A DNA stretch of 64,000 bases, from NCBI GenBank assembly GCA_011032825.1, contig JAADJZ010000027.1:248001-312000 (forward strand), given 5' to 3'. Made by a program: the position numbers and the translations under genes. The notes beneath the pieces were generated by a model. That model searched no databases. It was not told the origin of the DNA and saw nothing but the letters and a program-made list of their open reading frames with translations. Positions 45,623-57,492 of this stretch are shown here, piece after piece. This stretch comes from Massariosphaeria phaeospora (taxonomy: Eukaryota; Ascomycota; Dothideomycetes; Pleosporales). Each line of letters begins with the position of its first letter. Position 1 is the stretch's first letter.

Positions 45623-46383
45623 GGCACACTGTAGTCTACGTTCTCTAGTTGTAGTGGTCCATGGTGTTATATGAGAGTTTTGCGCATCGTGAAGTGCAGC
45701 TGTACTGTGGTAGTGGACAGGGATCTAAAGGATCTGTGCATAAACCTCTTATCGATAAGCCGCGGCCTCGGTCTCCCACCAACAACCTCAGGTACCCCCA
45801 TCCCATGATACTTTGATACGTTCCTGTCGCGCCCATCCTTGCGTTCATTTTGCGGTCCGGTCTCTTAAATTGTGCTCGCATCTTCTCTGCAACATGAAGG
45901 TGCCGCGAGGCGCCGCTCCGGTACTGCGGTTCATCAAAGCCAGATATCGCACACAGACCTTTCTCATCCTGGCCCACTACTTCTTTCTGCCTCCGAACTT
46001 TCCCCTCGACCTCTTCATCATGCTCTATTTCCTCGTCAGCAACTTCATGAACCACCAGGATGCGTTCCCGTGTCAATTGCTTGTCGACGCACTGAGCGTG
46101 GTACTGGACCAGAGGAGGATCTTCGTACTGTAGCCGAACTACGGTAATCCGTGATGGTTTTGGAAGGCTCTGAAGAGGCCAGTATCTCTAACAAGACCCG
46201 ATGGTACGAAGAGCCTCGTTCGTCCGAGGTCAGCAAGAAACAGACAGCACCTGCAGTACCGCCTGCGCCATCTTTTCTGCGCCGTATCGATGACAGGGAC
46301 TGCGGCCCGGGATCAAATCTCCGATTGGCCCAGCATCTCCCCACCTTCCCCGCGTCCAGGAACCGCTCAAGAACGCATCCCGC
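45623..46383. promoter_or_regulatory. Divergent intergenic region MMM1 / SDR
   Basis: 761 bp between two divergent start codons. A 79-codon plus-strand frame (45894-46133) with a hydrophobic middle is present, but has no recognised family and is treated as chance. Confidence 0.45.
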
Positions 46384-47747
46384 ATGGCTCCCGCATTTCC
46401 GGTCCAACCTCTCGTCGCGACAATGGACTTTGAAACTGCGAGCCAGAGTCTGTCACCCACGGCTGCCTCCCACAACCCGGTGCTAAGACTTCCCGCGACA
46501 TGTGATCCGCCGTCCGAGAGCAACCCGCCCAAGCAGGCCTCATGGATCGTATGCCGCCCCTCCTACGAAAGGCAGCCTTGGTTGTTGATGGCTGGTGTAT
46601 AGATCTTTGGCGCTACCGGCCATATGGGGCGATCGCTTGTTCGCGCGGTTCTCTCGCACGGCGACAAATGTACAGCCGTGGGCTGGACCAAAGAGAACAC
46701 CGTCGAACAGATGAACAAATGGCAGGACAGGAACTGCCTAGGGATGCTGTGCGATGTGCGTGTCAGGGAAACAGTCGACCACGTAATCCAAAGAAGCGTG
46801 GACCATTGGGGCAATGTTGATATAATCGCAAAGTACGTCTAGGACCTCCACAGTTATATACTCTAGCTAACTGTATAGCTAGCTGTACCGGCTACGGTAA
46901 CCCTTACTCTGAACTTGTCAATATCTCGTTACTCATCTCGCTCAGGAGTGATTGCATCCTGTGAAGACCAGGACGACTACGACCTCCGCAACCAGTTCAG
47001 CACCAACTTCCTCGGCACCCTGCACATCATCCAGCTCTCGCTCCCGCATTTCCGCGCCCAGAACCACGGCCGCTACCTGATCTTCTCCAGCACCGCCGGC
47101 GCCCTCGGCGTGCCGGGTCTAGGGCCCTACTGCGCAACAAAGTACGCCGTCGAAGGCCTGATAGAATCCATGCTCTACGAGATCGACATCTTCAACATCA
47201 AAGCCACGCTTGTGGAACCCGGCCACGTCAGGTTAGACGAGCCAGAGGATGCGGCGAATCTACCAGTCGGCGCCACTGTGCCCGCAGGCACGGGCGGATC
47301 GGGCCCACCCAAGCCGAAGCGATATGGCCATTTCTGGGTCAAGCCGACGCCGAGTGCGCCGTACGCGATGCTGACCAGCCCCGCCGGCCACGCAAAGCGC
47401 ATGATCCAGTGGCTGAATGACAGACAGCCCGTTAGTGCCGTGAAGAGTGCCGAGTTGATCTGGCAGCTGGGCCACTGCAGTTATCCGCCGCTGAGACTGC
47501 TGCTGGGAAGCTACGCCGTGGAAAGCATTCGCGATCGGCTCAGGAGCATTATCGAAGAGGTAGGCCTCTCTTCCTCCTCCCTTGATTGTAGGCCACAGCA
47601 AAACGCCAGATGTAGGTACTAACTCTGGTTTAGATTGAAGACTGGAAGCACCTGTCCTTTCCCGTAACCATGCCCTCGGAAGACGGCCAAGACATTGAGA
47701 GGGGCGGCGCCGAGCAAGAGCAGGACGAAGCCCTAGAGAACGAATGA
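46384..47747 (+). CDS. Short-chain dehydrogenase/reductase
   Basis: Exons 46384-46548, 46603-46832, 46883-46896 (14 nt), 46946-47559 and 47634-47747 join in frame to 378 residues. The first splice removes an in-frame TAG and restores SWIIFGATGHMGRSL, the Rossmann glycine loop. The micro-exon restores IIANCTGYGVIASCEDQ. Then come NFLGTLHIIQLSLPHF and the active-site region SSTAGALGVPGLGPYCATKYAVEGL, with catalytic Ser, Tyr and Lys in Y-x3-K spacing. The C-terminal part has an unusual Gly/Pro-rich insert (PAGTGGSGPPKPKRYG) and an acidic tail. The glycine loop is GxTGxxG, not the classical TGxxxGxG. The substrate is unknown. A start at the inner ATG 46423 is possible. Confidence 0.85.
46883..46896 (+). 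other. 14-nt micro-exon in the SDR gene
   Basis: Bounded by TAG at 46880-46882 and GTAACC at 46897. Joining it to both neighbours keeps frame and gives NCTGYGV, a conserved SDR strand. Without it the frame breaks. Confidence 0.75.
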
Positions 47748-48944
47748 TACTTCTGGCCTTAGCTTATTGTCCAGATCACCCCAACATCTTTGCAAACTCT
47801 TCTCAATATATGCCCACATACGACCCGCTCTTACGGACACAGGATCTCCGGAACTAAGGCTGAGCACGCTTCGTTGTTTGTAACTGAAGCCCTCCTATAT
47901 ACGTAGGACTTGGAATTTATTGTTGTGTCTTGTAATAATCAAGTAAACGCTGTGTAGAGAATCGTAGCTTTTCTACAGGTATTATTGCTGTGTTAGTTGA
48001 TCCTTTTGGAGGCTCGCAGATTTATCTCTTTAGTTCTGGAGATTCCGTTTTTGTAAGAGCCCCAGCTTGAAAATTTGAACACGTTGTGTTACTAACCAAG
48101 CAAATCGTTTCGTACAAGACGGTAGGTAGACAGAGCAGGAAAAAACCAGATGATATGGGGGAAGCGTCAAAGTGCAGTAGCTACCTACTAAGGCGTGACC
48201 GCTGATTAGCACATAAGTCACCAAGAACACAAACACAAACACCATATTGGTCACTTGTTTATTTATGTATTTTGACTCCTCCTCTCACGCTGCTCTCATC
48301 CACCACGCACACTTTTGTCCCAAATTAGCACTATTTCTCTCTCTCTCTCTCTCTATCCCTCCCGCATCTATCCATGCCCATGCCATCGAGGATCAAAAAA
48401 ACACAAGTGTCTGGGTATCAGTTAACTAACAAACCAAAGAAACCCGTCGGTCGGTCGTCGAATCCCCGTAAGTAACAAATAAACAAGCAAACAAACAAAC
48501 AAACAAACAAACAAACAAACAAACAAACAAACAAACAAACAAACAAACAAACAAACAAACGACAGAAAACATGGAAACGCTACGCGATTAGGTTGGTTGG
48601 TTTGCTTTGCAGCAGAGTTGTTGTAAGTAGTCTAGAAGCGCGCAATGCCCGAAAAAACAGATATGAACAAACAACGACGGGAAAACGGAAACGATTGGAG
48701 GGCCGAACTTTACGCCAGCCAACCCCTTCGCTGATGACAGAGAGAGTAAACGATAAGAAAAAGGGTAAGTACAGCTGGACTCCTGGGTTTTGTCGCCGTC
48801 CTATGGTTGTATGGTACAGGGAGACAATGTATGTGTGTGTGGTGTGCGGGCGCCAAACGTGCGGTAGGTATCAATCTGGACTTTTAGTCAGATCTTCCCT
48901 GTGTCTGTCTCACGTTCCGCAACGTAGAAGCTTTTCCCCTGGCG
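47748..48944. other. Convergent intergenic region with simple repeats
   Basis: 1197 bp between the 3' ends of the SDR and ERF4 genes. Holds a CT-rich microsatellite (about 48333-48352) and a long (AAAC)n tract (about 48479-48560). No gene recognised. Confidence 0.55.
48479..48560 (+). repeat. (AAAC)n microsatellite, about 20 units
   Basis: About 80 bp of near-perfect tandem AAAC units with one early GC interruption. Confidence 0.95.
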
Positions 48945-50327
48945 TCATGATCGGACGTCGATAGCGATCGGAGAGCCCGCGTCGAAGTGGAGGGTCGGTG
49001 GCGCGGCGCTCATCAGGTCGTCTTGCTGCGTGTTTGGTCGCGTGGAGGAGGTGTCGGGGCCGAGCTGCGGGTCTGGGATCTGGATGTCGAGCTACAGAAG
49101 GTCGGTTAGTATGCGGGACAGGAATTGAGGTGGTGGGAGAGGTAGGCTTGCCGTGAGGTATCCTGTGCGGCGCAACGACACGATTTGTACCCCTTGCTCT
49201 TGGCCGACGCTCCTGTTCCACTGCTCTATCCAGCGCTCTAGCGCTCCGAGCTTCTGCTTCACTTTTGTGAGCCCGAGGTCTTCCCATAGCCAGGCGGTGG
49301 CGACTCCGAGCGCCGAGTCTAGCCATGCGCGCAATGTGAACGGGTCGTGCGCGTCGAGCAGCGCATCGTTGATCTTCTTGATGATCTTCCGGAACTCGTC
49401 CTCGGTGACCAGCGGATCTAGGATTTGGGGGTAGAGATTCGCGAACGTGGGGGCTATGTCGCCTTTGACCATCCAGTCCCGTTTTACACGGATGATGCGC
49501 GTGTTGTCGTAGATTTCGGTGTGGAGCGGCACGTGTGGGTTGGGGTGTGGAAAACAGGGGTGTGAGGGCCCCCAGGGAAACTCGGAGTCGGTGTCGTCGT
49601 CGTCGCCGTCGCCGTCCCCCTGGGCGGAGGCTGTGTGGGAGTGCATTGAGGTCGAGCGGGAGGGCGGGAGCGAGACGCGGGGCGGCGGGGAGGGTGTTCT
49701 CTTGATGCCGACCTCGGGGTCGTCGGCACGGGGCCCGGCAGGGAAGGGTGCATGGTCACGCACCGCTGCAGACGCAGGTTCGTGGTGTTCCACGGCCATG
49801 TCGAGGGCGGGCGTCGGCGGCTGCGAATCGATTGGCAGGCTGAGGCGATCACGCGGAAGCCCGATGCTGGTGCGACGGCTGTCGTCCCCGGTGGAACGTT
49901 CGACAACGAGGGACGACGGCGCAGGGCTCTGCCGGCTGCGGCGCTGCTCGGGCAGCGTGAGCAGAGGGAACTCGTCGCGCGTGTCGGACCGCGGCAGCGC
50001 CTCGTCGGCCTCGTCCAGGTCGGCGTGCTGCACGGGGATGTTGGGCAGCGGGAGTGCCGGCGAGCGGGGCGTCGAGTTGATGGGGTTGAGCAGGCGCGCT
50101 GCCGGCGGCCGGTACAGCGAGCGCAGGTCGAGGCGGAAGAGGCGATTGGTCAGGCTCCAGCGGACGGGCAGCGGCGGGGCGGGCAGCGCAGACGACGTGA
50201 GCGATGGTGAAGCCGTGGTGGGTGTTGGGAGCGCTGCAGCTGGGCGCGGCAGAGGCAGAGGCAGAGGCAGACGCTGTTCGGCTGTCGTTGAGGGGGCGCT
50301 AACAACACTGCTGGTCTGGGCGGCATA
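48945..50327 (-). CDS. ERF4: Erf4, subunit of the Ras palmitoyltransferase (start unresolved)
   Basis: Partner of the DHHC enzyme Erf2 that palmitoylates Ras at the ER/Golgi. The Erf4/golgin-A7 domain is clear: TRIIRVKRDWMVKGDIAP, then FANLYPQILDPLVTEDEFR, LDSALGVATAWLWEDLG and KQKLGALERWIEQWN. The coding frame is open from 50327 (just after a TGA) to 49152 and is Pro/Ser-rich before the domain. No in-frame ATG lies at its head, so the true first exon is further upstream and not identified. The 3' join 49152 to 49091 uses a GC donor (GCAAGC) and a TAG acceptor, which restores RRTGYLT-LDIQIPDPQ and ends at 48945. Without that splice the frame stops 19 codons later at 49092 with an unrelated tail. 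Confidence 0.8.
49092..49151 (-). other. Probable GC-AG intron in ERF4
   Basis: 60 nt, donor GCAAGC, acceptor CTGTAG. Length fits the other introns in the window. No GT donor nearby gives the same conserved join. Confidence 0.65.
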
Positions 50328-51998
50328 TCAAGACCTGCAGCGGTAACGGGCGCCCGCACGCAACAGCAGCCTGCTCTCAGCGACAATGGCGGCGAGGAGG
50401 GCGGCGTGGGACTGGCTCGGCGCAGCGACGGCGGTGAGATTGTGTGCGTGTGTGTGTGTGTGTGGTGTGTGGATGAGAGCGGGCAACGGCCGGACGAAGG
50501 CAGCAGGTGTTGCACTTGGGGGAGGGCGACTCAGGCGTGTCTCACAATTCTCAATTCTCTGGCAGCAACAAACGCCATCAATTCCGAGCGGTGCGGCACG
50601 GGGAGGCGGTTCGGGACCCTTTATTGAAACTGAAAAGAGTGGACAGCGGCGACGGCGACGGCGACGCTGAGGAAGCGTCTGCGGGCCTCGCGGGTGCGTG
50701 TGCTGCGCTGGCCATGGCCGCCATCCTCTCTCGTCAAGCAGATTCGACGCCTTGTTCGCAGCTCGACCGCATGAAGACGCTCGTGTGCCTTGTGTGCTTC
50801 CCATGCCCCGGTGCTTGCTGTGCAGTGTGTGCAGCCTCTTGCACCGCACTCCCCCAGCCGCCGTAATTGGCCGCCCTGTGGGCGACGAGCCAGGAACACG
50901 GCACTGTGCAAATCACAACCCGCCACCACTAGCAAAACATGGCAAACGGGCAATGACAGACTACCGGCGATAGTTAACGTACCTGAGTAGCAATGACGTC
51001 GCTTTCCCTCCATCGCCCGTTTGCTCGGTCCCGTTGCTGTCACTTCCAGTAATTTACCAGACGCACCCACCGACCCGTCCCTTCACGACTCTAAGAAACG
51101 CCCCATCCGAGCCCCACGCGGACCCGAACCACAACGCTGGAAAACGACCTCTCCACAATGCTGACCTTTCTATTATTACATACGTCTTGAAATCAGCCCC
51201 CTTCTACAATTGACCATGTACAAAATGAACTTCAATGCGCAAATCTCTCCACGTTTATGCTTCCGCCATGCTGGGCCCGGGGCCGGCACCCCCTGCCACT
51301 GCTCAAAGATTCTTATGAACGGGCCAAGAGGGAAGCGAGCATCAACCCTCCGTGCCTCCACGGGCCACGTAAATGACACAAAGCCCATGCCATAGCTGGA
51401 TGAAAATTGAAACGGCCGTCTAAATATAAAAGCTTCTACAGTCTAGTGCCCGGAGTCCTGAATCGAAGAACACACATCATCATCTGGGTCGGCCCGAAAG
51501 AAGCCTGGCACTTCAACGACAGCCCTGACAGCGCGCAAACTAGCCAAGTTCATTCAAGTACTAGAAATTATGTAGCGAGCCGACTGTTGTTGCAGCCATG
51601 TGCTCCGCTTCAAGCTAAGCTAAGCTATATACCTATATGTATGTATACGTCAAAAGTCGGGACGAGTGCCGAACGGGCGCGTGTTGTCTCCATGCATGTC
51701 CATCAAACAACCATGGCTCACCGAAGGAACATCCTTCTATCCAAACACTCCCATCACGCATAGACGCATATTCCCACTCGTGTCGTCCTGGGCTCTTGGT
51801 GCAGGGGTAGGTGACACGAGAGAATGAGTCCAGGATCCGCCTGCGCATGTACTAACCATGACCTTCCCCCCCAGGGTATCATACGTAACGTCCTCTCAAA
51901 CAGCGCAAGGTTCCGTGGCCTTGCCAGACGACAAGTCGCAGGAAATTCGGTAGTAACGATGAGATGCGAGTCGAACAGAATTGCGCAATGTGTCATGC
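50328..51998. other. Intergenic region upstream of ERF4
   Basis: About 1.7 kb; must contain the missing ERF4 5' exon or leader and the 3' end of the membrane-protein gene. A short GT repeat is at about 50443-50464. The GC-rich frames on both strands are overlapping and unrecognised. Confidence 0.45.
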
Positions 51999-54900
51999 TT
52001 ACGCCTTTTTATTGGCGTCTGCTTGCATGCGGCGCATGGCGTCCCTGTGCGCGTCCAACATACCGCCGGTCCGCATCTTCATATCTAGCATAGATTCCCG
52101 ACGTTGGGTTTCCATCTTCCGCTGCTGCTTCTCTTGTTCTTTCTGCTGTATATCGTTCATCATCACGGCGCGTCGAGTGTTTTCTTCAGGTATCACCGTC
52201 GGCTTGGCGTCTTCTCGGATTGCTTCTCTCCACCCGGCAAGTAATACCTCCCGCTTCTGGACCGAGCCCGAGCTGGACACTCGTTTTGGTTGATGCGAAT
52301 TGAACCCCTGCGTTTCATCTACAGCCATGCGGCCACTTTGACGCCGTTGTTGCGACGCTGATGGGGGTCCCTGGTGTTGGAGGATCCTTTTTCGTTGTGC
52401 TAGAGTCATGTTTTCCTGCTCTGAGCTTACTACGAGGTTTCCGGATGAAGAATGCGGAGAAAAGGATAGTGTTGAAACCTTGTTCCGAACCAAGCTCTCA
52501 CGTTTGTCCATCAGTGTGTTGCCCGGGGTGGGCGAAGGACTCAGAGCACTGCGCCTCGTTTCCTCGACAGGAAGATAAGGTGTCGAAGAACTGCGCTTGG
52601 CTCGACTCTGACTTCTCGAGTTCGACTTGGAAACACCGCCGGCTGGCAGTACAGAAGGTGTTCGGGATAGTGACTGCACAGGCTCCACTTGCGACCTTCG
52701 CGATTGGTTTGAGCTCGAACGCATCATGATACTCTTCCGGTAAGCATTACTTTCAGTCGATCTCCGTTTCGAGTCCCTCTTTGTCTTGAGCAAAGGCTGG
52801 GCAATCTCCTGGCTCACTGGAGCAGGAGGCTCTTCAAAGCCATGCGCTAACTTGACCCCAGGCGACTCAGGTTCACGGATGTCGTCCAAGCCTGGCTTAT
52901 CTGCAGCCTCCAAATGCTTAGCCCATTCGTTCGTTCGATAGGACAACGCCACTTTGGAAAATCTTGCTGGCAAGGCTTGTGTGAGGTTTCCGACATGTGA
53001 TTCTGCCGTCCGAGAGCTTACGGATGGTGTACCAGATTTTGTGGACTTCGACTGGTGGCCTCTCTCGCTCTCTTCTTCAGTGATAGACATGATATTTGAG
53101 GAAGGTTGGCGAGGACTGTTCAACGATCCACGATTCATTTTCGAGTCCGGAATCCTTGGATCTGTGCTGATAGTCAAAGATTGTCGTTCGCCCACTCGTG
53201 CCGATGATGGTTCGGAATTATCAGGCACAGTCTCGGAGATATCGTCATATTGCTTCGCTTCCCTATCACCAAACTGCCCTTCTCTACCATCAGGAGCATT
53301 GTCGGTCACGCCTGAGTACGAGGGGTGGAGGGGCTGTTTTTGGAAGTATGAGTCAACCGGTGGTGTTGGTAGAGAGACATCGGAGAGGGAGAAATCGTCG
53401 TTGGCGTCATCCAGTGTAGCGGCAACAGATGAGGCGCGATCATCTTCGATGTGTGGAATTATTAGAGCCTCTTCAGAATCCGAGATTTCCCGTGACAACC
53501 TGCTAGAAGAAAATCTCTTCATTCCAGACAAACCGGAGATACGTTTGGACAGCGATCGGCGATTGGATACAGACTCGTGGTTAGACTCAGGAACGGCTGA
53601 TACAGAAGTGTTGTCCCCATCTTGGCTTTGGGTGTCTTCTTCAGTCGGAATCTTGAAGGGAAGAGGTACAACGATAGGTGGTGGTGGTGGAACTGAAGAA
53701 CGCAGCGAACTTCGGGTCGACACAGATTGTGTGACGCCTTCCGAGGATGTGACCTCGGCAGAGGCGCGTATGCTATTTTCTTTGGACATATCAGACTGTA
53801 ATGCTGATGGACCTCCCTCTTTGGACTCGATTGGGTTTCCTTGGGCATCGATTTCCTGAATTCCGTCATCGTCGAGTACTGTCACTGTCACCATGGGCCC
53901 GGTGGAAGCATGCTTGTTTGGCGATTGTGCAACCCCAGCCTTGGTGATAGGAACCATTTCTAAATCATCGCCTGGAGTATCCTTGTGCTCTCGAACGCTG
54001 ATCGAGGTCTTCGGTGTGCTCTCCATGGAGGGCTCAACAGCGGAGTCTTGCAAGGTCTTGTCACCGTAGGTAGCTTCCCACCGAGCTCGATCTTTTGCGA
54101 AATTATCCTCGATTTGGCGTCCAAGCTCTTCCTCTTCCCGGTCCCTGTGCTCTTCCCGCTCAAGTCGTAAGGTGGCATTATTCTCCCGGCGTTCTTTTAC
54201 AAGCCGCCACAATCTCAACTGGGAGATGATGCCCATGATGCTCAGAAGAACCACGCCAGCTACCTCGGCCTTGATATATCTAGTGACCGGATAAGTGTTA
54301 GTATGAAGAGGGAATGTATCTGGGTTTAAGTCTGCCATAGTTAGTGACTGTCGCAACAAAACGCTATTCCAGATATCGTAACATACCCCAAAGATAAAGC
54401 CAAAATTCTTTCCAGCCAGCTCGACTGAAACAATCGACACCTAGCATGGTGACAGTAGCTCCCGAGAATGAGATAGAAGCGATTAGACCATAATTTCGGG
54501 TGTAATGGCTGAACGAAAGCGAAAACCCCGCCGCGCTCATGCATCCGATAAAGATCGCCCGACCCGTCGTCGACTGAATCAAGCCGCCCTCTTTAAGAGT
54601 CAGGAACCACATGCTGAGACAAAAACCACCCAACAGACACCCCAGCCCATCGGTGATGTCGGTGAAGACCAAGGATAAACCTCCGAAGATAGCGCCGGTG
54701 AAGAAGGCCGCGACAAAGAAAGCTCCCTGGACAGCATCTGAAACAGGTGGGCTCATCAGATAGACAATGAGGACCGTGACCGCGAGACTCGTCAAGTATG
54801 CGGCGGAGAGGAAAATGTACAGCCTGGAGGGTGTTAGTCTAGTTGTAGATCGGGGACCTCGATTATCATACCATCTGTTCTTGATACCAATAACGGTATA

Positions 54901-55370
54901 GACGAGTCCTGATATAAGCAAGATAGCGCCCGATAATCCCATGGCCGGCGTTATTTTCGGGTGAATGGGCAGAGGGTTCTTCGAATCCGCTTCTAGATAG
55001 GGTTCAACAGGCGCATTCTGATAGACAGTAGCAGGCACTTACCAGTCGCAGTGGTCGGAAGGGGTCCATTGGACGAGGCCGTAGCGGGGATCTGGTTATC
55101 AACAGTGGGTGTCACGGATGTCGATGAACTGGCGGGGACGCCTCTGGATGCGGTCGAGTCATTAGAACGAGTGTTCACCGCCGACGACTCTCGAGAAGGC
55201 GATTCGGTGGGAGAAGGGCGACGAGCTTCGCCGTCAGTAGTCGCGGGCGCGCGAGTGGACTCATCGGGAGGGCTGTCGTCCTGGCGGACTAGCACAGGAT
55301 AACGGATAGCTGTTGTAAGATGTAGACAAAAGACGAGTGCGAGGCAGACGAGCAGAATGTGAGATCTCAT
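51999..55370 (-). CDS. Multi-pass membrane protein, DUF4203/TMEM198 type
   Basis: Exons 55370-55043, 54992-54872, 54823-54387 and 54331-51999 join in frame to 1072 residues. A signal peptide (MRSHILLVCLALVFCLHLTTA) is followed by a Ser/Thr-rich extracellular or lumenal stretch (about 30-110). Then come about seven hydrophobic helices typical of DUF4203/TM7S3-TMEM198: GLSGAILLISGLVYTVIGI, LYIFLSAAYLTSLAVTVLIV, GAFFVAAFFTGAIFGGLSLVF, CLLGGFCLSMWFLTL, and AEVAGVVLLSIMGIISQLRLW. The last 700 residues are a cytosolic, charged, Ser-rich tail beginning with a helical R/E-rich stretch. The fungal function is not known. The second intron is 48 nt, in frame and without a stop, so retention would add 16 residues between helices. 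Confidence 0.85.
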
Positions 55371-57492
55371 TGCGGGCCAATCCAAGTGCTTCAGCGAAAA
55401 GTGGCAACAGCCATGCAATGCAGTTCAACGTGGGCGGCTGAAAGATTGCAGTGACTGAAGGAGAAGCCGCAACGATGCATAGGCAAAACAAAAGGCAATA
55501 GTATTAGGCGCAAGGGTATAGAGTGAAGCAAAGAACAGACAGGTAATGACGGTGAGACGAATTAGTTGGAAGTAGGCAAGAAAAGAGCGTCGGCGGGAAC
55601 ACGCAGCCAGTCGCTGGTGGTTGATGCAAGAGAGACGCAAGAGAGGTGCAGCTCGGCGAGAATCAAGGACAGCCAGCTGCCAGCAGCACTGCGGCAGGGA
55701 TGCCAAATCGACGACAGGTATCACGATTTTTGCGCTGCAGGCGTCCAGCATGATCGTCGTCCGGACCCGTCGGCGCCAGAAACGAGGAGCTTGGACGGTG
55801 GAGCACAGCGGATGGTGCCTGTGTGCCCCTTTTGAGGCATGGCCTGTGTCTGTGTTTGGCATGGCGCTGGCTGTGAAGGGGCATCGCTTATCAAATCTGA
55901 TGCTCTCGACGAAATTGCCATCAGCCCCGGGCCACTTTTCGCCAACCACGTTCTCGCGCCGTCGGAGCTGGTCCGGCGGCCGCTTAATGGGATCGCAGGC
56001 CAGCCAATAATGCCTGCGTCAGAAGGGAGCCTGAGGGACGCGTTCGGTAAAGGAGACAACGGCCCCCAACTGTTGATTCCGCCCAAGGGCTGGGGGACAC
56101 AGCGCTGAACTTCTGAAGGGCCCAATTGTCTGCGGCATCATGGCGGAGAGACGCGCAGAAGCTTTGTGAATCGTGGACCAGTGGTGGGCGCTCCAAAGTG
56201 CAGTGCAGTGCATGAAAAGCGTGAGACTGTGAGTGTGGGAGTTGACGAGGAACAACGCGAACCAGAACGCGCTTTCCGGATTGGGCGGCGCACAGCCAAT
56301 GGGTGCGTGCTTAGGGCTCCCCGCCCGGACGTTCCCATCCAGTGGCCACTGACCACTGACCCGGGGGCCAATTTTACAGTGGGCCGTGGCTTGCATTCGG
56401 TGTGTGCTCTTTGCTTCTTCGCCCTGCATAAAACGACCACTCCAGCACTTCTGCTAAGCTGACGTCGTGGCACCACCGCCAGCCTAGAGCTCTGGTGTCC
56501 CAGTTACCCTCAATGTCCAGGGACGGCAAAGGGCTGCGACCCCTCGAGTTGCTATCCTGGCTGCACGTTCGCGGACGAGGGACACGGCACAGGTATCGAT
56601 AGATCGACGCCGGCGAGGGAACGGCCTCCAAGTGGCTCCTCAGGATCGCCACTGGCGAGATCCATCCGCGTTGGTTGTTCTGACCTCCTTGCATCGCAGG
56701 AACACGCAAGAAGAGACGCAGGACCGGAACATAGCCTACAGCATACATGCTATGAACCCCGGCGAAGCACTTTGTAGCCCCCCAGGAAGCGGTGAAGAGA
56801 GCGACGACGAGCCCATTCAGAAGTTAACGCTTTCACGTCTGACTCGAAACGTCCTCGTGAAGCTCTGTAGGTTCCGACCTGGAGTACAGAGTTAGTCGTC
56901 ACATATAAGACCGGCCGACTCCGGATGATTCGCACACGTATGTGTTGGTGAACCACCTCTCCCCATCCCATGTCGTCTGTCTGCTGTGATACCAAACGCC
57001 AAGGGTGATAGACGCCGGCTCCGTCTCTCCGGAACACTATCTGGGTCCTCTGTTGTACAACGCTGCCACGTTCTTTCTTCTCTCTTGCTGTGAACACTCG
57101 GCTGTATACACTGAACATTAGTAATGTAGGCTCACAAGATGCGGGCACCCTAGATACCTGTTAGCTATGTCACACGCGGTCGAGTTCCAAGGCATCACTT
57201 CTGCTGCAGGGTGTTCAACGGGATTCGCCATGAATTTGCATATTGTGTTATACAGCATATGCAGATGCGTCCCCTAGATGTGGCTATCCCGAGCTCTTGT
57301 CACGATACTGCAGCTCGAACGGGACAGAACCACTCAACCGCTTGATCACTTGACTGGTGTGCGCGCCAGTGAGTTGCATACTTCCTAGGTTTATTGTCGT
57401 CCGCTAATGGTATCTTGCAGGTGTGGTGATGTCCCCTTTGGACTTAGGTGCTCCAGACTTGCACGACGTACGACCCGGGCCAGAGCAACGCA
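55371..57492. other. Gene-free stretch, 2.1 kb
   Basis: Lies upstream of the membrane-protein gene and downstream of GSH2. Short frames on both strands (up to 174 codons) are overlapping and lack domains. The part near 55371-55700 is the probable promoter of the membrane-protein gene. Nothing else recognised. Confidence 0.5.

Noticed and set aside
45894..46133. 79-codon plus-strand frame with a hydrophobic stretch between MMM1 and the SDR
   Set aside because: No family recognised and it lies in a divergent promoter; kept as a possibility only if transcripts show it.
49519..50346. 275-codon plus-strand Gly/Ser/Arg-rich frame
   Set aside because: Antisense to the ERF4 coding region, which has the recognisable domain.
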